NCBI GenBank assembly: GCA_964573725.1
Contig: CAZNLJ010000028.1
Span: 1 to 62,092 of the forward strand
Length of the DNA: 62,092 bases
Direction: 5' to 3'
Origin: UBA6168 sp964573725
Lineage (GTDB): Bacteria; Bacteroidota; Bacteroidia; Chitinophagales; Saprospiraceae
Numbering within the stretch: the stretch's first letter is position 1; every line of letters begins with the position of its first letter. Position numbers and translations under genes: made by a program. Positions 35,601-43,291 of this stretch are shown here, piece by piece. The notes under the pieces were generated by a model, which was not told the DNA's origin, did no database searches, and was given only the letters and a program-made list of their open reading frames with translations.

Positions 35601-36179
35601 CGGACGGGGCCGCAGGGCAGGCGGCACCGTCGCGTAAACCTTGCCGGGCGGAAGGACCGCCCGGAAGTTGTACCATTCGTCCCGGTGTTCCCAAACGGGC
35701 GGCAAGCCGGTCGTAGCGGGATGTCCCGGATCCTCCACCCGGATCACCGCCTGCTGCACCGGCGGATGGTCCCGGAAGAAGGCGCCGACCAATCGACCGT
35801 ACCAACGCCAGTCGTACTCGGTCGCCGCGGCACCGTGGATCCCGACGAAACCGCCGCCCGCCTCGATGAAACGCTGGACGTCCGCCTGCTGCCAATTGTC
35901 CAGCACATCGCCCGAGGTGTTGAGGAACACCAGGGCCGCAAACGAGGCGAGGAACTCCTCCGACAGGCGGGTGCTGTCCTCCGTTGCCTCCACCGTGAAT
36001 CCGTGCTCGGCTCCGAGGGCCTGCAACGCCGCCACACCGGCCTCCACCGAAGCGTGCCGAAATCCGTTCGTCTTACTGAAGACCAATACCTTGGGCGGGT
36101 TGGGTGCCGTACAGCCGATCAGGACGAACAGGAAGAGCCATCCCGGTACGGCCCATGGGAAAGGTGATTTTCTTGACAT
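32619..36179 (-). CDS. ThuA / PQQ-type sugar dehydrogenase / PKD / cytochrome c / CBM6-like lipoprotein
   Basis: A 1186-residue lipoprotein (lipobox LIGC, Cys at residue 23). Domains in order: ThuA-like (about 30-285, VLVFSKTNGFRHASVEAG and GGGFVGIHGAAATEYDW, quoted in parts); a glucose/sorbosone dehydrogenase beta-propeller (about 305-745, LNEPTELTIFPDGRVLFVE, GSIDFDGDGNLFLSTGDN, GCRNPYRIAVD); a PKD domain (about 755-840); a c-type cytochrome with CQTCH at 925-929 and a possible Met ligand near 974; and a CBM6-like C-terminal module (about 1020-1186). The predicted role is periplasmic or surface oxidation of a sugar, with electrons passed to the attached haem. This architecture is known in Bacteroidota and Planctomycetes, but the substrate is not. 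It is convergent with moaA. Confidence 0.85.
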   Translation of the reverse strand: MSRKSPFPWAVPGWLFLFVLIGCTAPNPPKVLVFSKTNGFRHASVEAGVAALQALGAEHGFTVEATEDSTRLSEEFLASFAALVFLNTSGDVLDNWQQADVQRFIEAGGGFVGIHGAAATEYDWRWYGRLVGAFFRDHPPVQQAVIRVEDPGHPATTGLPPVWEHRDEWYNFRAVLPPGKVYATVPPALRPRPEKDSLARLLDNVVPATAWVDDPARPFLEPDIQVLLTLQEGSWQGGRHGDRHPIAWCHAFEGGRSFYTGLGHTVESYADPRFRQHLLGGIRYAIGDGKLDYGRVRTPRIPLPDRFVRSVLASNLNEPTELTIFPDGRVLFVERRGAIKLYDPRKDTVSLVCQFPVYDANEEGLMGVQLDPNWQENHWIYLFYSVYEDPGKPVFVPAGNYHQGRYNRLSRFTFQDGMLHLSTEKVLLEVPELVGCCHTGGSIDFDGDGNLFLSTGDNTNPFESDGYAPIDGRKGRALWDARKSSASADDLRGKILRIRPLADGTYTIPEGNLFPPGTPGTRPEIFVMGCRNPYRIAVDKRTGCVYWGDVGPDAGMDRPGRGSKGYDTWNRACEAGNYGWPLFRGNHIYHDFDFAAGKSAGPFDPLRPMNRSPFNTGLEELPPLQAPFIWYSYDESYEFPWVGTGGKNPMAGPVFHAADFAPGANRFPDYFENKVFVYEWIRDWIYVATLDSAGHLVQADPFLPQETFSGPMDMAFGPDGALYVLEYGESWFSQNLDARLNRIAYAPGNRPPVPKLTASALTGAAPLTVRFQATGSKDPDGDPLTFRWKQGKEHIGSEAVAEYTFRRPGDYEVTLTVSDHRGATARLSVPIAVGNEAPQVALQLEGNRSFYWDGVPIPYALQVTDREDGTLASGNLDTRRVRLTIDYLAEGRDIAAVVLGHQSDKPSGGGLQFAGGQLLIEKNDCQTCHDVDRKVNGPSYQDIANRYYRDEYAVDYLAAKVITGGAGKWGETAMSAHPDLTVDEATEIVRYILSLAGADEPSSRFDFAGAYEPTAHLRRPEQGAYVIQASYRDQGRSDGTGSLYAKETVLLRSPRLDAAAADILGKGVRRTEDRQAAGGYRLSDIVHGRYAGFRQLDLTDVGSLDIGFTGEKPLPDNARLEIRIDRPQGKVIGRLTPERLSAGGRIPLEATAGFHDVYLVFVHEGNPDEALGGLSWVQFHRAVPEF

Positions 36180-36280
36180 CGGATAAAGTTGTTTTCGTAG
36201 TGCCCTGTCCTGTGGGGAATAATGACGATCCGGATCGGAATGAATCCCCGCTGCCTGTCTTCGTCGGGATGCGGGTCGGC

Positions 36281-37042
36281 TCAGATACGTGCCGCCAGCG
36301 ATTGCTCCAGCCAGCCCGTTTCCCCGTCGGGCAGGCGGACCTGCCAGTACCCGCCCCACACATCCAGCACCACCAGCGTGGATCCTTCCGGAACCTGGCG
36401 CAAGGACAGGCCGTTCGCATCGGGGGCACTGCGTAAGGTGGCGCGCGCTTCCGTCACCACCACCCTGCCCGAATCCTCCCGCATCGCCGCCCCCGCATCG
36501 CTCAGCCATGCGGCGGGCAAGCTAAGGAAAAGGAAGAGGATACCCAGCAGGAACCCTGCTTTTTTTTGGGACCGCCGGCCTGCCCAACGCCACCAGCCGA
36601 AACCGGCCCAGGCCAGCCACCAACAGGCCATCGCTACAATCGCCAGGGTATTCGTCGGAAAAAAAGTTGACAACCAATCCATTACTTGTTCGGACAAGGG
36701 GGGTGCCAGCGGAGGGATCGGATCCGATACCAGCTGTCGGGCCAGCCCGAGGTTATGCAGGATGTCCGAATCCCGCGGAGAAATGAGCCGGGCCCGCTCG
36801 TAGTGCAGGATCGCCGGGCCGGGCCGGGCCAGGCGGTACCAGGCGTTCCCCAGGTTGTAATGCAGGGCCGCATTGCCGAAGCCTTGCTCCAGGGCTTGGG
36901 AATACGCGGCTACGGCTGCCTCGTAATCGCCCGCCGAATAAGCGGAATCACCCCGCGCGGCCAGGTGGGCGGGTGTCCCCGCCCGAGCGGATTCCGGCAG
37001 ACACCCCAGCAGCAACCAACCGAACACAATAATTCGAATCAT
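36281..37042 (-). CDS. BatE-like TPR and SH3-domain membrane protein
   Basis: A 253-residue protein. It has a signal peptide or anchor (residues 1-21), TPR repeats (about 25-110, with GDYEAAVAAYSQALEQG and LHYNLGNAWYRLARPGPAI), two membrane helices (about 130-150 and 165-182), and an SH3-like domain at the end (about 195-250, with ATLRSAPDANG and GYWQVRLPDGETGWLE). This is the layout of BatE of the Bacteroides aerotolerance operon; the other Bat genes are not adjacent, so the link is tentative. Its product is made just upstream of the dehydrogenase lipoprotein gene (101 bp). Confidence 0.7.
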   Translation of the reverse strand: MIRIIVFGWLLLGCLPESARAGTPAHLAARGDSAYSAGDYEAAVAAYSQALEQGFGNAALHYNLGNAWYRLARPGPAILHYERARLISPRDSDILHNLGLARQLVSDPIPPLAPPLSEQVMDWLSTFFPTNTLAIVAMACWWLAWAGFGWWRWAGRRSQKKAGFLLGILFLFLSLPAAWLSDAGAAMREDSGRVVVTEARATLRSAPDANGLSLRQVPEGSTLVVLDVWGGYWQVRLPDGETGWLEQSLAARI

Positions 37043-37067
37043 ATCCAGTCAAACTAGTACGCTTTTC

Positions 37068-37547
37068 TCAGCCCCGTCCTTCAAGATGTCCCGACGGCCG
37101 GTCCGACCCCGCTTCCCAGGCAGACAACCAGGCGAGCGCCGCCACATCCGAGGCCGATTGTCCGGCCTCCTGCCGGAACCAGGCCTCCAATATTTCTTCG
37201 GCCAGGGGAATGGTCGTGGTGCGTATGCTCATAGCCAGGACGTTGGCATCGTTCCATTCGCGGGCCCCGGCCGCCGTTACGGCATCCCCGCACAAGGCCG
37301 CCCGGACTCCCCGGACCTTGTTGGCCGCCAGGGAAACGCCCGTGCCCGTCCAACAAAACAAGACCGCCCGGTCGCAGGCCCCGCCTGCCACCGCACCCGC
37401 AGCTTCCACGGCAACCATCGGCCAACCGGCCGGTTCCCCGCCGGCCACCGCACCGAAGGGCACGACCGTATGTCCATGCTTGCGCAGCCAGGCCGCGACG
37501 GCTTCCACCACCTCGGCCTCCATGTCCGATCCCAATGCAATCTTCAT
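37068..37547 (-). CDS. RpiB/LacA/LacB-family sugar-phosphate isomerase
   Basis: A 159-residue protein of the ribose-5-phosphate isomerase B / galactose-6-phosphate isomerase family. The phosphate-sugar loop reads LFCWTGTGVSLAANKVRGVRAALC, whose Cys aligns with the catalytic Cys of E. coli RpiB (only the core FCWTGTGVS is diagnostic). The usual His in the helix before NVLA is replaced by Trp (REWNDANVLA), and the Asp-His near the N-terminus is Asp-Met. It thus belongs to a divergent subgroup, and the substrate may not be ribose 5-phosphate. The ATG at 37547 matches the family start. It lies 25 bp upstream of the BatE-like gene on the same strand. Confidence 0.75.
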   Translation of the reverse strand: MKIALGSDMEAEVVEAVAAWLRKHGHTVVPFGAVAGGEPAGWPMVAVEAAGAVAGGACDRAVLFCWTGTGVSLAANKVRGVRAALCGDAVTAAGAREWNDANVLAMSIRTTTIPLAEEILEAWFRQEAGQSASDVAALAWLSAWEAGSDRPSGHLEGRG

Positions 37548-37712
37548 AGCTGATTCTTCAGGTACCGACCGACACCCGGCTTTCCTCCTCCGGCCGCCGA
37601 AGCGGCGAACGCCAAGCAACCGGATGCACCCGGATTTGTCAGACACAACCGCCCCGAACCCGCCGGCCGGCATCCCGCCGATCTTGCCGGGTCGCTGCCC
37701 GGCTCCCGCACC

Positions 37713-39140
37713 CTAGGGCCGGTCGGCGGAAGGACGCAGCACAACCGAAAGAGGCAGGGCGGGGTCGAAATCACCCGCCAACATCGGCCGTTGGGCACCG
37801 GCGGTGTACCGGCGGACACCCGCCTCGACAAAATTAAAAATTTCCTGCAGAGAAACCAGCTGGTCCCGGTCCGCATCGGCCTCTCCGGACAAACCGCGGA
37901 CCAGGAAATGACTGAACACCCCTGCCCGCAACGAACCGTCCTCCAGGGAGATCTCCCGGCTGCGGGAAGACAGCAGCAAGGCCGTTCCCGCTCCGCTGGC
38001 CGTGAGCGCGTCATAATATCGCGAGATGCCGTCCATCCCCGATCCCCGGGCGGCCAAATCCTGCCCCGTCGGCGGGGCAACCAGGGAACCCGCATGGCAG
38101 GCATCGCTGATCAGGACCTTGCAACGGGCTTCCGACCGGCCGAGCCATTCCCTCAACTCGACATGGGGCAACAGCTGGGAAACCCCGTCGAAATCGGCAG
38201 GAACAAACGCCCCCTCCAGGCCGTGCCCGGAATAATAGACCAACAGCACATCCCGGGGACCGGCCGCCGCCGCCAGGGCCTGGAGGCTGTGCCGGATGTT
38301 CTCCTGCGTGGCCTGCTCGTCCACCAGCAAGCGAAGCTGACCGGCAGGCAGGGCCCCTCCTTCCGGACTCTTGAGAAAAGCGTAGAACCGGTAGGCATCG
38401 TCGTCGGCATACCGCAAGGTCGGCATCTGTCGGTATTGGGAAATCCCGATGACCAGGGCCCAAACCCGGAGGGTCGGTTGCCTGCCGCCGCTTTCCTGCC
38501 CTGCCGCCGTCCGGTTTTCCCCGGGTCCGGCAAGGTCGGTGACTGCCGGCGCGCTGTCCTCCCAACGTACCGTTTCCGGCGCAAGCCCTTCCGGCCATGC
38601 GTCCTGTATGCGCCCCCTGTCCCATATCCCCTGGATCCGGCTGCCGTCCCGGTGATGGAAGATGCCTTCTCCCTGGAAACAGCCGTTTTCGAACGACCCT
38701 TCGTACCAGGCGTGGTTGCGGTAGGTGTAGATTCCCTTCCCATGGGGCCGGTTTTGTTTCCATTGCCCTTCGTAGCGGTCGCCATTTGCGAAATCCATCC
38801 GCCCCTGGCCATGGAACTGGTCCCTGCTGAAGGCTCCGGTATACACGTGTCCTTCCCGAAAGATCATCCTGCCCGTACCCTCCCGCCGTGACATGTCCCA
38901 ATCACCCAGGTATTTGTTGCCGCTGCGGGCATACAGGATGCCCTTTCCGTGCGGCTGCCCGTCCCGGAAATCCCCGACATAGCGGTCACCGTTGGCATGG
39001 ACGAACGTGCCGTATCCGTCCCGGCAATCGCCCTGGATACAGCCGGCCACCGGGAACGCCGTCACCGAAGGCGACGCAAAGCGGGCGAAGAGAAAAGTGA
39101 GCAGCGGAAGCGAACGGGAAAAAGTCCACCAGGTATGCAT
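37713..39140 (-). CDS. MORN-repeat caspase (peptidase C14) protein
   Basis: A 475-residue exported protein. It has a signal peptide (about 1-28), five or six MORN repeats (about 40-175, such as YVGDFRDGQPHGKGILY and YEGQWKQNRPHGKGIYTY), a linker, and a caspase-like C14 domain (about 222-470). The catalytic His is in LLVYYSGHGLEG (about 306) and the catalytic Cys in VLISDACHAGSL (about 348). MORN-caspase fusions occur in Bacteroidota; they are usually predicted to be extracytoplasmic or surface signalling/protease proteins. The ATG at 39140 gives the signal sequence at once. It is divergent from the DUF4920/cyclase pair with 247 bp between starts. Confidence 0.82.
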   Translation of the reverse strand: MHTWWTFSRSLPLLTFLFARFASPSVTAFPVAGCIQGDCRDGYGTFVHANGDRYVGDFRDGQPHGKGILYARSGNKYLGDWDMSRREGTGRMIFREGHVYTGAFSRDQFHGQGRMDFANGDRYEGQWKQNRPHGKGIYTYRNHAWYEGSFENGCFQGEGIFHHRDGSRIQGIWDRGRIQDAWPEGLAPETVRWEDSAPAVTDLAGPGENRTAAGQESGGRQPTLRVWALVIGISQYRQMPTLRYADDDAYRFYAFLKSPEGGALPAGQLRLLVDEQATQENIRHSLQALAAAAGPRDVLLVYYSGHGLEGAFVPADFDGVSQLLPHVELREWLGRSEARCKVLISDACHAGSLVAPPTGQDLAARGSGMDGISRYYDALTASGAGTALLLSSRSREISLEDGSLRAGVFSHFLVRGLSGEADADRDQLVSLQEIFNFVEAGVRRYTAGAQRPMLAGDFDPALPLSVVLRPSADRP

Positions 39141-39335
39141 CTGTGTTGTTTTTTTTCGGAAGCCCGTCGGCAGGGGCCGGTCGTGCCTTCGTGAAAAGAC
39201 CAAACGTCCGGCCGGACCGTGATTATTTTTCCATATACCGGAAAATTCCGGCCTGCGGCCACTTCCGCCCCACCCGACCGGTCTGCTGCCGCGGCGACAG
39301 GAAAGAACCCGCTTTTCACATCGCATGAAAAAGTA

Positions 39336-39343
39336 TATTTTTG
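39336..39343 (+). promoter_or_regulatory. -7 element for the DUF4920-cyclase transcript
   Basis: TATTTTTG, matching TAnnTTTG, 44 bp upstream of the DUF4920 ATG, in the divergent spacer with the caspase gene. No clear -33 TTTG was seen. Confidence 0.45.
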
Positions 39344-39387
39344 ATTCTTGGAACACACGAACCATTTCACACCAATAATCACAACTC

Positions 39388-39900
39388 ATGAAAACAAGAA
39401 TCCTTTCAGCGATGCACCTGGCCCTGGGTATTTTCCTGACGGCCGCCCTTCCGACAGCCTGTGGTCCCAAAGCCGCCGCCACCGGAGCGGAGGGTGAGAA
39501 AACCAATACTTTCGGGGAGAAAATCAACGCCAGGGGCGCCGTATCCATGGCGGACCTGCCGGCGATGATGCGGGATGCCGACTCGGTGGCGGTCAAGCTG
39601 CAGGGGACGGTCGAGTCGGTATGCCAGGTCAAGGGCTGCTGGATGAACCTCGTCGACGACAACAACCACGGCCTGTTCGTCCAGTTCAAGGACTACGGCT
39701 TCTTCATGCCGAAAGACATCGAGGGCCGGCAAGTGGTCATCGACGGCTATGCCTACCGGCAAGTGACTCCGGTGGAGGAGCTGCGGCACTATGCGGAGGA
39801 TGCCGGCAAATCCAGGGAAGAGATCGAGGCGATCACCAAGCCGAAGGAGGAGGTGAAATTCCTGGCGAGCGGCGTATTGCTGCTACCGGCGGCGAAGTGA
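39388..39900 (+). CDS. DUF4920 lipoprotein
   Basis: A 170-residue lipoprotein with signal ALGIFLTAALPTAC (Cys at about 25). The mature part is a DUF4920 domain (about 40-165), with FGEKINARGAVSMADL, VKLQGTVESVCQVKGCWM, LFVQFKDYGFFMPKD and VVIDGYAYRQVTPVEELRHYAEDAG (only short cores needed). The CxxxGC pair may be metal- or disulfide-linked. Function unknown; the domain is typical of Bacteroidota. The stop overlaps the start of the cyclase gene by one base (TGATG). Confidence 0.82.
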   Translation: MKTRILSAMHLALGIFLTAALPTACGPKAAATGAEGEKTNTFGEKINARGAVSMADLPAMMRDADSVAVKLQGTVESVCQVKGCWMNLVDDNNHGLFVQFKDYGFFMPKDIEGRQVVIDGYAYRQVTPVEELRHYAEDAGKSREEIEAITKPKEEVKFLASGVLLLPAAK

Positions 39901-42086
39901 TGCCCGGCCCCAACGGAAAGAACGGCAGGCAAAGCCCGCTGCGCAACCGGTTGCGCAGCGGGCTTTGCCTGTTGGGCGCCCTGGGACTGACCCTTTGTAG
40001 CATGGGCCAATCCGTGCCGGTCGACAGTTTCCAGCGGCTGCTCCGGACGCGGTTGCCGGACAGCACCCGGGTCCATGTCCTGAACGAATTGGCCTGGGAG
40101 TACCGTTTCCAAAAGGCGGACAGCGCCCGGCTGCTGTTGCAGACGGCCCTCCGGCTGGCGGATTCGATCCGTTTCCGGCCGGGTATGGGCAATGCCTGGA
40201 ATTATTTCGGCGTCCTGGAAAGCAACCAAGGCGACCACCGGAAGGCCATCGGCCACTTCGAGTCGGCACTGGCCATCCGGCGGTCGCTCGCCGACTCGGC
40301 AGGCGTCTCGAACGTCCTCAACAACCTCGGCAACGAACTCCGGGAATCGGGGCGTTATCCGGAAGCGTATGCCCAGTACGAGGAATGCCAGCAAATCCGC
40401 TATGCCCTGGGCGACACCGTACGCGCCTTACGGGTCACCTATAACCTGGCCATCCTCTGCGAGGAAATGGGCACCTACAAGGAAGCCCTGGGATTCATTT
40501 ACCAATACCTGGCCGGCGCCTCCCAACTGGCCGACTCCGCCGGCATGGCCAATGCCTGGAATATCATCGGGAACATCCTGATCGAACAGGACAATTTCAC
40601 CCAAGCGGAAGATGCCTACCGCAAGGCGCTGCACATGCACCGCTCGCTGGGCAACGAACGGGAAACCGCCACCGTGCTGCTCAACCTCGCCAATCTGTCC
40701 GATGCCAAAGGCGAACGCCTGCTGGACGAATCCATCCTGGCGGACAGTGTCCGCCTTTATTTCGATACGGCCGTCCACTATCTGCAGGAAGTCATGGATA
40801 TCCGGGAAAAGGACGGCGACTCGCCCGGACTGGCCGAAGCCTACAACAACATGGGCCTGGTCCTCAAGAACCTCGGCAGCTACCGGGAGGCATCCGGGGA
40901 ACCACGCCGGGCACAACTGGCCTGGTCCGAAGCGTTGTCCTGGCTGCAAAAGGCCCTGGCCATCCGACAGGCGGAGAACGACCGGTTCGGACTCATGGAG
41001 CTGTACAACGGTTTCGGTGACGTCTACCGCCGGCAGGACCGGCTGGAGGAAGCCTTCGAGATGACCGACCGGTACTACCGGCTCGCCCAGGAACTCGACA
41101 GCAAGAAATACCAGGTCAACGGCCTGAAGGACCTCGCCCGGCTGTATGCCAAACGGGGCGATTACAAGCAGGCATACGCCTTTTTCCGCCGACATGCCGA
41201 CCTGCGTTTCGAGGTCTTCCAGGAAGACTTCTGGGAGCAGCAGAAGCGCATGGAGGCCATTTACATCGACAAGGATATCAAGGTAGCCAAGGAAAAGGCC
41301 GATATGGCCCTGCGCCGACGGGAAGCGGAACTCAAGGCGGCCACCGTCCTTCGCAATTCCTTCCTGGCCGGAGGAGCTTTGCTGCTCATACTCGCCCTCC
41401 TGTTGCTGAACCGGAACCGCATCATCCAACGCGAACGGCAACGCTCGGAATCCCTGTTGCTCAATATCCTGCCCAAGGTGACAGCCCTTGAGCTCAAGAC
41501 CAAGGGCAAAGCCCAGGCTCGCCGTTTCGATGCCGTTTCCGTCCTGTTCACGGATTTCAAATCCTTCACCCAAATGGCGGAACAGATGCCGCCGGAGCAA
41601 CTGGTCGCCGAACTGGACGGTTGCTTCCAGGGGTTCGACGATATCGCCGACCGCCATGGCATCGAAAAGATAAAGACCATCGGGGACGCCTACCTCTGCG
41701 TCGCCGGCCTGCCCACCCCTTCGGATGACCATGCCGTCCGGATGGTGCTTGCCGCCCTGGACATGCAGGACTTCCTCAAGACCTACCGCCAGCAACAGGT
41801 CGCCCGCGGCGCCCTTCCCTTCTACTGCCGCATCGGTATCCATAGCGGCCCGGTCGTGGCCGGGGTCGTCGGCAAACGGAAATTCGCCTACGATGTCTGG
41901 GGCGACACCGTCAATATGGCGGCCCGGATGGAACAAAGCGGCGAAGTCAACGAAATCAATATCTCCGCCGCTACCTATGCTCTCATCCGGGACCGCTTCC
42001 GGTGCGAAGCCCGGGGTAAGGTCAGCGCCAAGAACAAGGGCCTGACGGACATGTTCTTCGTGAAAGGCCCCCTGACCCAGGGATGA
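39900..42086 (+). CDS. TPR-repeat membrane adenylate cyclase (class III)
   Basis: A 728-residue protein. It has a signal peptide (about 1-38), TPR repeats (about 55-440), a coiled-coil, one membrane helix (about 480-500, LAGGALLLILALLLL) and a class III cyclase domain (about 535-720). Metal-binding Asp are in VLFTDFKSF (about 549) and IGDAYLCV. The Lys in EKIKTIGD and the Asp in YDVWGDTVN are the residues that select ATP over GTP in this family, and NMAAR holds the transition-state Arg (known for class III). It probably makes cAMP in response to an external cue sensed by the TPR part. The ATG overlaps the DUF4920 stop; a 46-bp palindrome lies across codons 9-24, so a TTG at 39951 is an alternative start. 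Confidence 0.85.
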   Translation: MPGPNGKNGRQSPLRNRLRSGLCLLGALGLTLCSMGQSVPVDSFQRLLRTRLPDSTRVHVLNELAWEYRFQKADSARLLLQTALRLADSIRFRPGMGNAWNYFGVLESNQGDHRKAIGHFESALAIRRSLADSAGVSNVLNNLGNELRESGRYPEAYAQYEECQQIRYALGDTVRALRVTYNLAILCEEMGTYKEALGFIYQYLAGASQLADSAGMANAWNIIGNILIEQDNFTQAEDAYRKALHMHRSLGNERETATVLLNLANLSDAKGERLLDESILADSVRLYFDTAVHYLQEVMDIREKDGDSPGLAEAYNNMGLVLKNLGSYREASGEPRRAQLAWSEALSWLQKALAIRQAENDRFGLMELYNGFGDVYRRQDRLEEAFEMTDRYYRLAQELDSKKYQVNGLKDLARLYAKRGDYKQAYAFFRRHADLRFEVFQEDFWEQQKRMEAIYIDKDIKVAKEKADMALRRREAELKAATVLRNSFLAGGALLLILALLLLNRNRIIQRERQRSESLLLNILPKVTALELKTKGKAQARRFDAVSVLFTDFKSFTQMAEQMPPEQLVAELDGCFQGFDDIADRHGIEKIKTIGDAYLCVAGLPTPSDDHAVRMVLAALDMQDFLKTYRQQQVARGALPFYCRIGIHSGPVVAGVVGKRKFAYDVWGDTVNMAARMEQSGEVNEINISAATYALIRDRFRCEARGKVSAKNKGLTDMFFVKGPLTQG
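39926..39971. repeat. 46-bp perfect palindrome inside the cyclase 5' end
   Basis: Two 23-bp arms (39926-39948 and 39949-39971) are exactly complementary with no loop. The core AAAGCCCGCTGCGCAACC with its complement looks like a terminator hairpin, but no T run follows and it lies within the coding sequence. It could attenuate the cyclase transcript or mask its start. Confidence 0.85.
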
Positions 42087-42213
42087 CCCGCCGATTTTCC
42101 TGCCCGACCGGTGCCGGTTCCGCTTTTTCCACTTTTTTTTCCCTCCCGGGCAGCGAATGGCCGGCGTACTTCGTATTCCTTATGGTTTAAAGAAATAGGC
42201 GTTATTTTCCTGG

Positions 42214-42271
42214 AGGCAGTCCCCCACACTCACTAATTGTCAGTAATTAATTCGGGGGACTGCCTTCATTT
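42214..42271 (+). terminator. Terminator after the cyclase
   Basis: AGGCAGTCCCCC (42214-42225) pairs over 12 bp with GGGGGACTGCCT (42254-42265), followed by CATTTTTT. It ends the DUF4920-cyclase transcript 128 bp after the stop. Confidence 0.8.
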
Positions 42272-42329
42272 TTTCCTGCTGTCCCGGCCGCTTTCCCCCC
42301 GCTTTTTCCTATAATTCACCGGATTGTCC

Positions 42330-42337
42330 CATCTTTG
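42330..42337 (+). promoter_or_regulatory. -7-like element before the MBL-fold gene
   Basis: CATCTTTG differs from TAnnTTTG in one base. Transcription from it would leave the ATG at 42359 nearly leaderless, which slightly favours the downstream TTG start. Confidence 0.3.
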
Positions 42338-42451
42338 CAACCGGCGGCCGCCGTGCGCATGCGTGTGGCCCGGCCTTCCGTCGGGAACGCGGCCGCCCGA
42401 CAGCGACCCGCCTGCCGAGCATGCCACCCGACGCATTCCCGGCAGGGTTCA

Positions 42452-43237
42452 TTGGCCAATATCAACCATCCATTGACCGTCACTTTCCTGGGTACCGGAA
42501 CCTCACAGGGAATCCCCATCATCGGATGCCCTTGCCCCGTCTGCCGGTCGGACGATGAGCGGGACCGTCGGCTGCGTTCGTCGCTCCTGATCGAGGAGGC
42601 CGGAAAGACGATTGTCATCGATGCCGGGCCCGACTTCCGGCAACAGATGCTCCGGGCCCGCGTGGAACACCTCGATGCCATCCTGCTGACGCATGAACAC
42701 AACGACCACGTGATCGGCCTGGATGAGGTCCGTCCCTTCAACTTCCGACAAAAAAAACCGCTGCCCGTTTACGGCACGGAGCGTGTACTCCAGGAAGTCA
42801 CGGCCCGGTTCGCTTATATTTTCGACCACCATCCGTATCCGGGGGCTCCGAAGGTCGACCTGGTTCCCATTGAACGCGGACGTCCGTTCGAGGCGGCCGG
42901 CCTGCGCTTCGCCCCTTTCGAAGTCCTGCACGGCAACTGGCCGGTCATGGGCTTCCGCCGGCGCGATTTCACCTACATCACCGATATGAAAACCATCGAC
43001 CGCGAGGGCATGGAAGCCATCCAGGGAACCGACGTGCTCGTCCTGAATGCCCTCCAGCAAACCCCGCACCCTTCGCACCTGCATCTTCGGGAAGCCCTGG
43101 CACTCATCGACCGGGTCCGGCCCCGACAGGCCTACCTGACCCATATCAGCCATGGCATGGGGCTGCATGCCGTGGTATCGGCTACCTTGCCGGCAGGGGT
43201 GCAGCTGGCTCATGACGGCCTCCAGGTCGTCTTGTAA
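42452..43237 (+). CDS. MBL-fold metallo-hydrolase (PhnP/RNase Z-like)
   Basis: A 261-residue metallo-beta-lactamase-fold phosphodiesterase. Landmarks are TFLGTGTSQGIPIIGCPCPVC (first half diagnostic), VIDAGPDF, the zinc motif LLTHEHNDHVIGLD, VLHGNWPVMGF, YITDMKTI and the final His in YLTHISHGMG. The CPCPVC pair near the N-terminus is typical of PhnP-like members that carry an extra zinc site. The substrate is unknown. The TTG at 42452 (MANINHPLTVTFLGTG) is preferred because homologues begin here; an in-frame ATG at 42359 would add 31 residues unlike the family. fabG follows 54 bp later on the same strand. Confidence 0.78.
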   Translation: MANINHPLTVTFLGTGTSQGIPIIGCPCPVCRSDDERDRRLRSSLLIEEAGKTIVIDAGPDFRQQMLRARVEHLDAILLTHEHNDHVIGLDEVRPFNFRQKKPLPVYGTERVLQEVTARFAYIFDHHPYPGAPKVDLVPIERGRPFEAAGLRFAPFEVLHGNWPVMGFRRRDFTYITDMKTIDREGMEAIQGTDVLVLNALQQTPHPSHLHLREALALIDRVRPRQAYLTHISHGMGLHAVVSATLPAGVQLAHDGLQVVL

Positions 43238-43291
43238 CCTGCAGACCTGAGCCCCCGCCATCGAATCCTGTCATCACAAATCAAACAAACT

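Larger units (their letters stand above)
42087..42451. other. Intergenic region after the cyclase
   Basis: 365 bases without a gene. It contains the terminator at 42214-42271 and a -7-like element CATCTTTG at 42330-42337 before the MBL-fold gene. An upstream ATG at 42359 is in frame with that gene. Confidence 0.5.
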
